From assembly GCA_029215795.1 (NCBI GenBank), contig JARDYH010000002.1, positions 61,605,001 through 61,669,000 on the forward strand: 64,000 bases of DNA, read 5' to 3'. Both the position numbers and the translations under genes were made by a program. Of this stretch, positions 62,911-64,000 are shown piece by piece; position 1 is the stretch's first letter; every line of letters begins with the position of its first letter. The stretch is from Anniella stebbinsi (lineage: Eukaryota; Chordata; Lepidosauria; Squamata; Anniellidae). The notes below the pieces were generated by a model that worked only from the letters and a program-made list of their open reading frames with translations, ran no database searches and was not told where the DNA came from.

Positions 62911-64000
62911 TTCTCGTCTCTGTTCTCCTCAGACGTCTGCGTTCCTTGGTATCTTTTAAAGGAGTTTCTCCCTCTTCCTCAGAGGATACGGGCGTGGTTC
63001 CACCTGCTGGATCGTCATTGAGATCAGCACTCATTTCTGAGCGCTGATTCACATCAGCTGACAGAGAGGGGCTGCTAAGCGCCTCCTTCTCCGTACCAGG
63101 ATCTGGATCAAACTCACGATCCCTGTCTGCTCGGGCCACGCCATCTGACAGCTGCTTCTCCTGCTCAGAAACACGAGGGGTAAACACAACATCATCCCCC
63201 CCCTCAACACGCTCCCCCCTGAAAGTACGACAGGGCGTCCCTGGAGCTGGTTTGTGAGGATATCTGCAATGAAAGTCATGCGCTAGCTCCGGGGCGTGTA
63301 CACAATCTACAGGTTCCCAAGAGCGCTCCTCAGGTCCAAACCCCTTCCAATGTATCAAATATTGCAGCTTCCCTCTATGCAGACGGGAATCCAGGATCTG
63401 AGCCACCTCGAATTCTTCCTCCCCGTCAATCATTACAGGGGGAGGGGGGTCTGCAGAGGAGCGATGGGGATCCCCGGATCTCACAGGGGACAGCAACGAC
63501 CGGTGAAACACCGGGTGAATTTTAAGCGAAGGAGGAAGGGCCAGCCTGAACGCTACAGGATTAATCTGGGCAGTAATCAAAAAAGGACCAGTCCTACGAG
63601 CTGCCAGCTTCCTGCTCAACGCCTTCATGGGAAAGTGCCGTGTCGACAACCAAGCCCAATCTCCGACCGCTAAAGGAGGACCCAGCGCCCTGCGGCTGTC
63701 TGCTGTCATCTTGTACGTCTGTTTAGCATGCTCAATCTGTTCCTGAAGTACACGATGTAGAGCATGCAATTCATCCACAAACTCTTGAACAGCAGGCACT
63801 CTAGCCACACCTACGGAGGATGGAAAAGCCCTCGGATGAAACCCATAATTCACAAAAAAAGGAGCCTGTCGGGTGGAAGCATGAGTGCCGTTGTTATAAG
63901 CAAACTCTGCGAGAGGTAAGAGCTGCACCCAATCGTCCTGCTGATAATTAACGTAGCACCGCAGATATTGTTCCAGTGTTGCGTTCGTGCGCTCCGTCTG
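62906..64000 (-). CDS. Ty3/Gypsy chromodomain retrotransposon Pol C-terminus (partial)
   Basis: An open frame of 364 codons running off the right edge. It starts at the QTER motif that holds the last catalytic Glu of the integrase core, continues through LPLAEFAYNN and the GPF motif of the integrase C-terminal module (about residue 138), then a chromodomain (about residues 196-248: EEFEVAQILDSR, YLIHWKG, SWEP), and ends in an acidic Ser/Glu-rich tail. The integrase inserts the element's DNA copy; the chromodomain is thought to guide it to histone-marked chromatin. No stop or frameshift in the visible part, so the insertion is fairly young. It lies antisense in AP3S1 intron 1. The rest of Pol and Gag would be past 64000. 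Confidence 0.9.
   Translation of the reverse strand, partial: QTERTNATLEQYLRCYVNYQQDDWVQLLPLAEFAYNNGTHASTRQAPFFVNYGFHPRAFPSSVGVARVPAVQEFVDELHALHRVLQEQIEHAKQTYKMTADSRRALGPPLAVGDWAWLSTRHFPMKALSRKLAARRTGPFLITAQINPVAFRLALPPSLKIHPVFHRSLLSPVRSGDPHRSSADPPPPVMIDGEEEFEVAQILDSRLHRGKLQYLIHWKGFGPEERSWEPVDCVHAPELAHDFHCRYPHKPAPGTPCRTFRGERVEGGDDVVFTPRVSEQEKQLSDGVARADRDREFDPDPGTEKEALSSPSLSADVNQRSEMSADLNDDPAGGTTPVSSEEEGETPLKDTKERRRLRRTETRM

Overview
ORGANISM. This is nuclear DNA from a vertebrate, most likely a squamate reptile (lizard or snake). Three genes with vertebrate exon structure sit in the order CDO1(-), ATG12(-), AP3S1(+), the same order and orientation as on human chromosome 5q23. They are embedded in CR1 and L2-like LINEs, tRNA-derived SINEs, a chromodomain Ty3/Gypsy retrotransposon and many short non-autonomous DNA transposons, a repeat mix typical of squamates. 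The species call is inference; the gene calls rest on exons that join in frame with GT-AG splice sites. LAYOUT. 1-29 kb is gene-free flank downstream of CDO1. It holds composite DNA transposons (1055-2454, 10610-12235 and 14235-15514), foldback hAT-type elements, a CTCF-motif-bearing repeat pair and a duplicated block (4.65-5.35 kb and 17.77-18.58 kb). 29.4-45.4 kb is CDO1, minus strand, five exons, 204 residues, complete. 45.4-52.6 kb is the CDO1-ATG12 intergenic region with a CR1 tail, an L2-like LINE split by a solo LTR, and a foldback element. 52.6-60.06 kb is ATG12, minus strand, four exons, 151 residues, complete; intron 1 carries an L2-like LINE that was itself split by a 2.08-kb hAT-type element. 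60.06-60.37 kb is a 309-bp CpG-rich divergent promoter shared by ATG12 and AP3S1, with a perfect GTCACGTGAC (CLEAR-type) site. 60.37-64 kb is AP3S1 exon 1 and the start of its intron 1, with two copies of an inverted-repeat element, the second interrupted by a minus-strand Gypsy element that runs off the right edge. GENES TOGETHER. CDO1 is cytosolic cysteine catabolism. ATG12 (autophagosome conjugation) and AP3S1 (AP-3 adaptor, endosome to lysosome sorting) share a promoter with a TFEB/MITF-type motif, which suggests coordinated autophagy-lysosome control. MOST UNUSUAL. Two independent copies of a hAT-type element (8-bp target duplications CTTTCTAC and TATAAGAC) carry tandem arrays, 3 and 6 units, of a near-palindromic CpG-rich module centred on GATGTCATCA. 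Every module is bounded at both ends by outward-facing splice-donor-like sequence (AAGGTAAG in 17 of 18 ends, CAGGTAAG in one). A related palindrome with an intact CRE (TGACGTCA) lies in another hAT-type element nested in a TA-flanked transposon. Also notable: the 3' splice site of CDO1 intron 2 is formed by a (TG)n(TA)n microsatellite.
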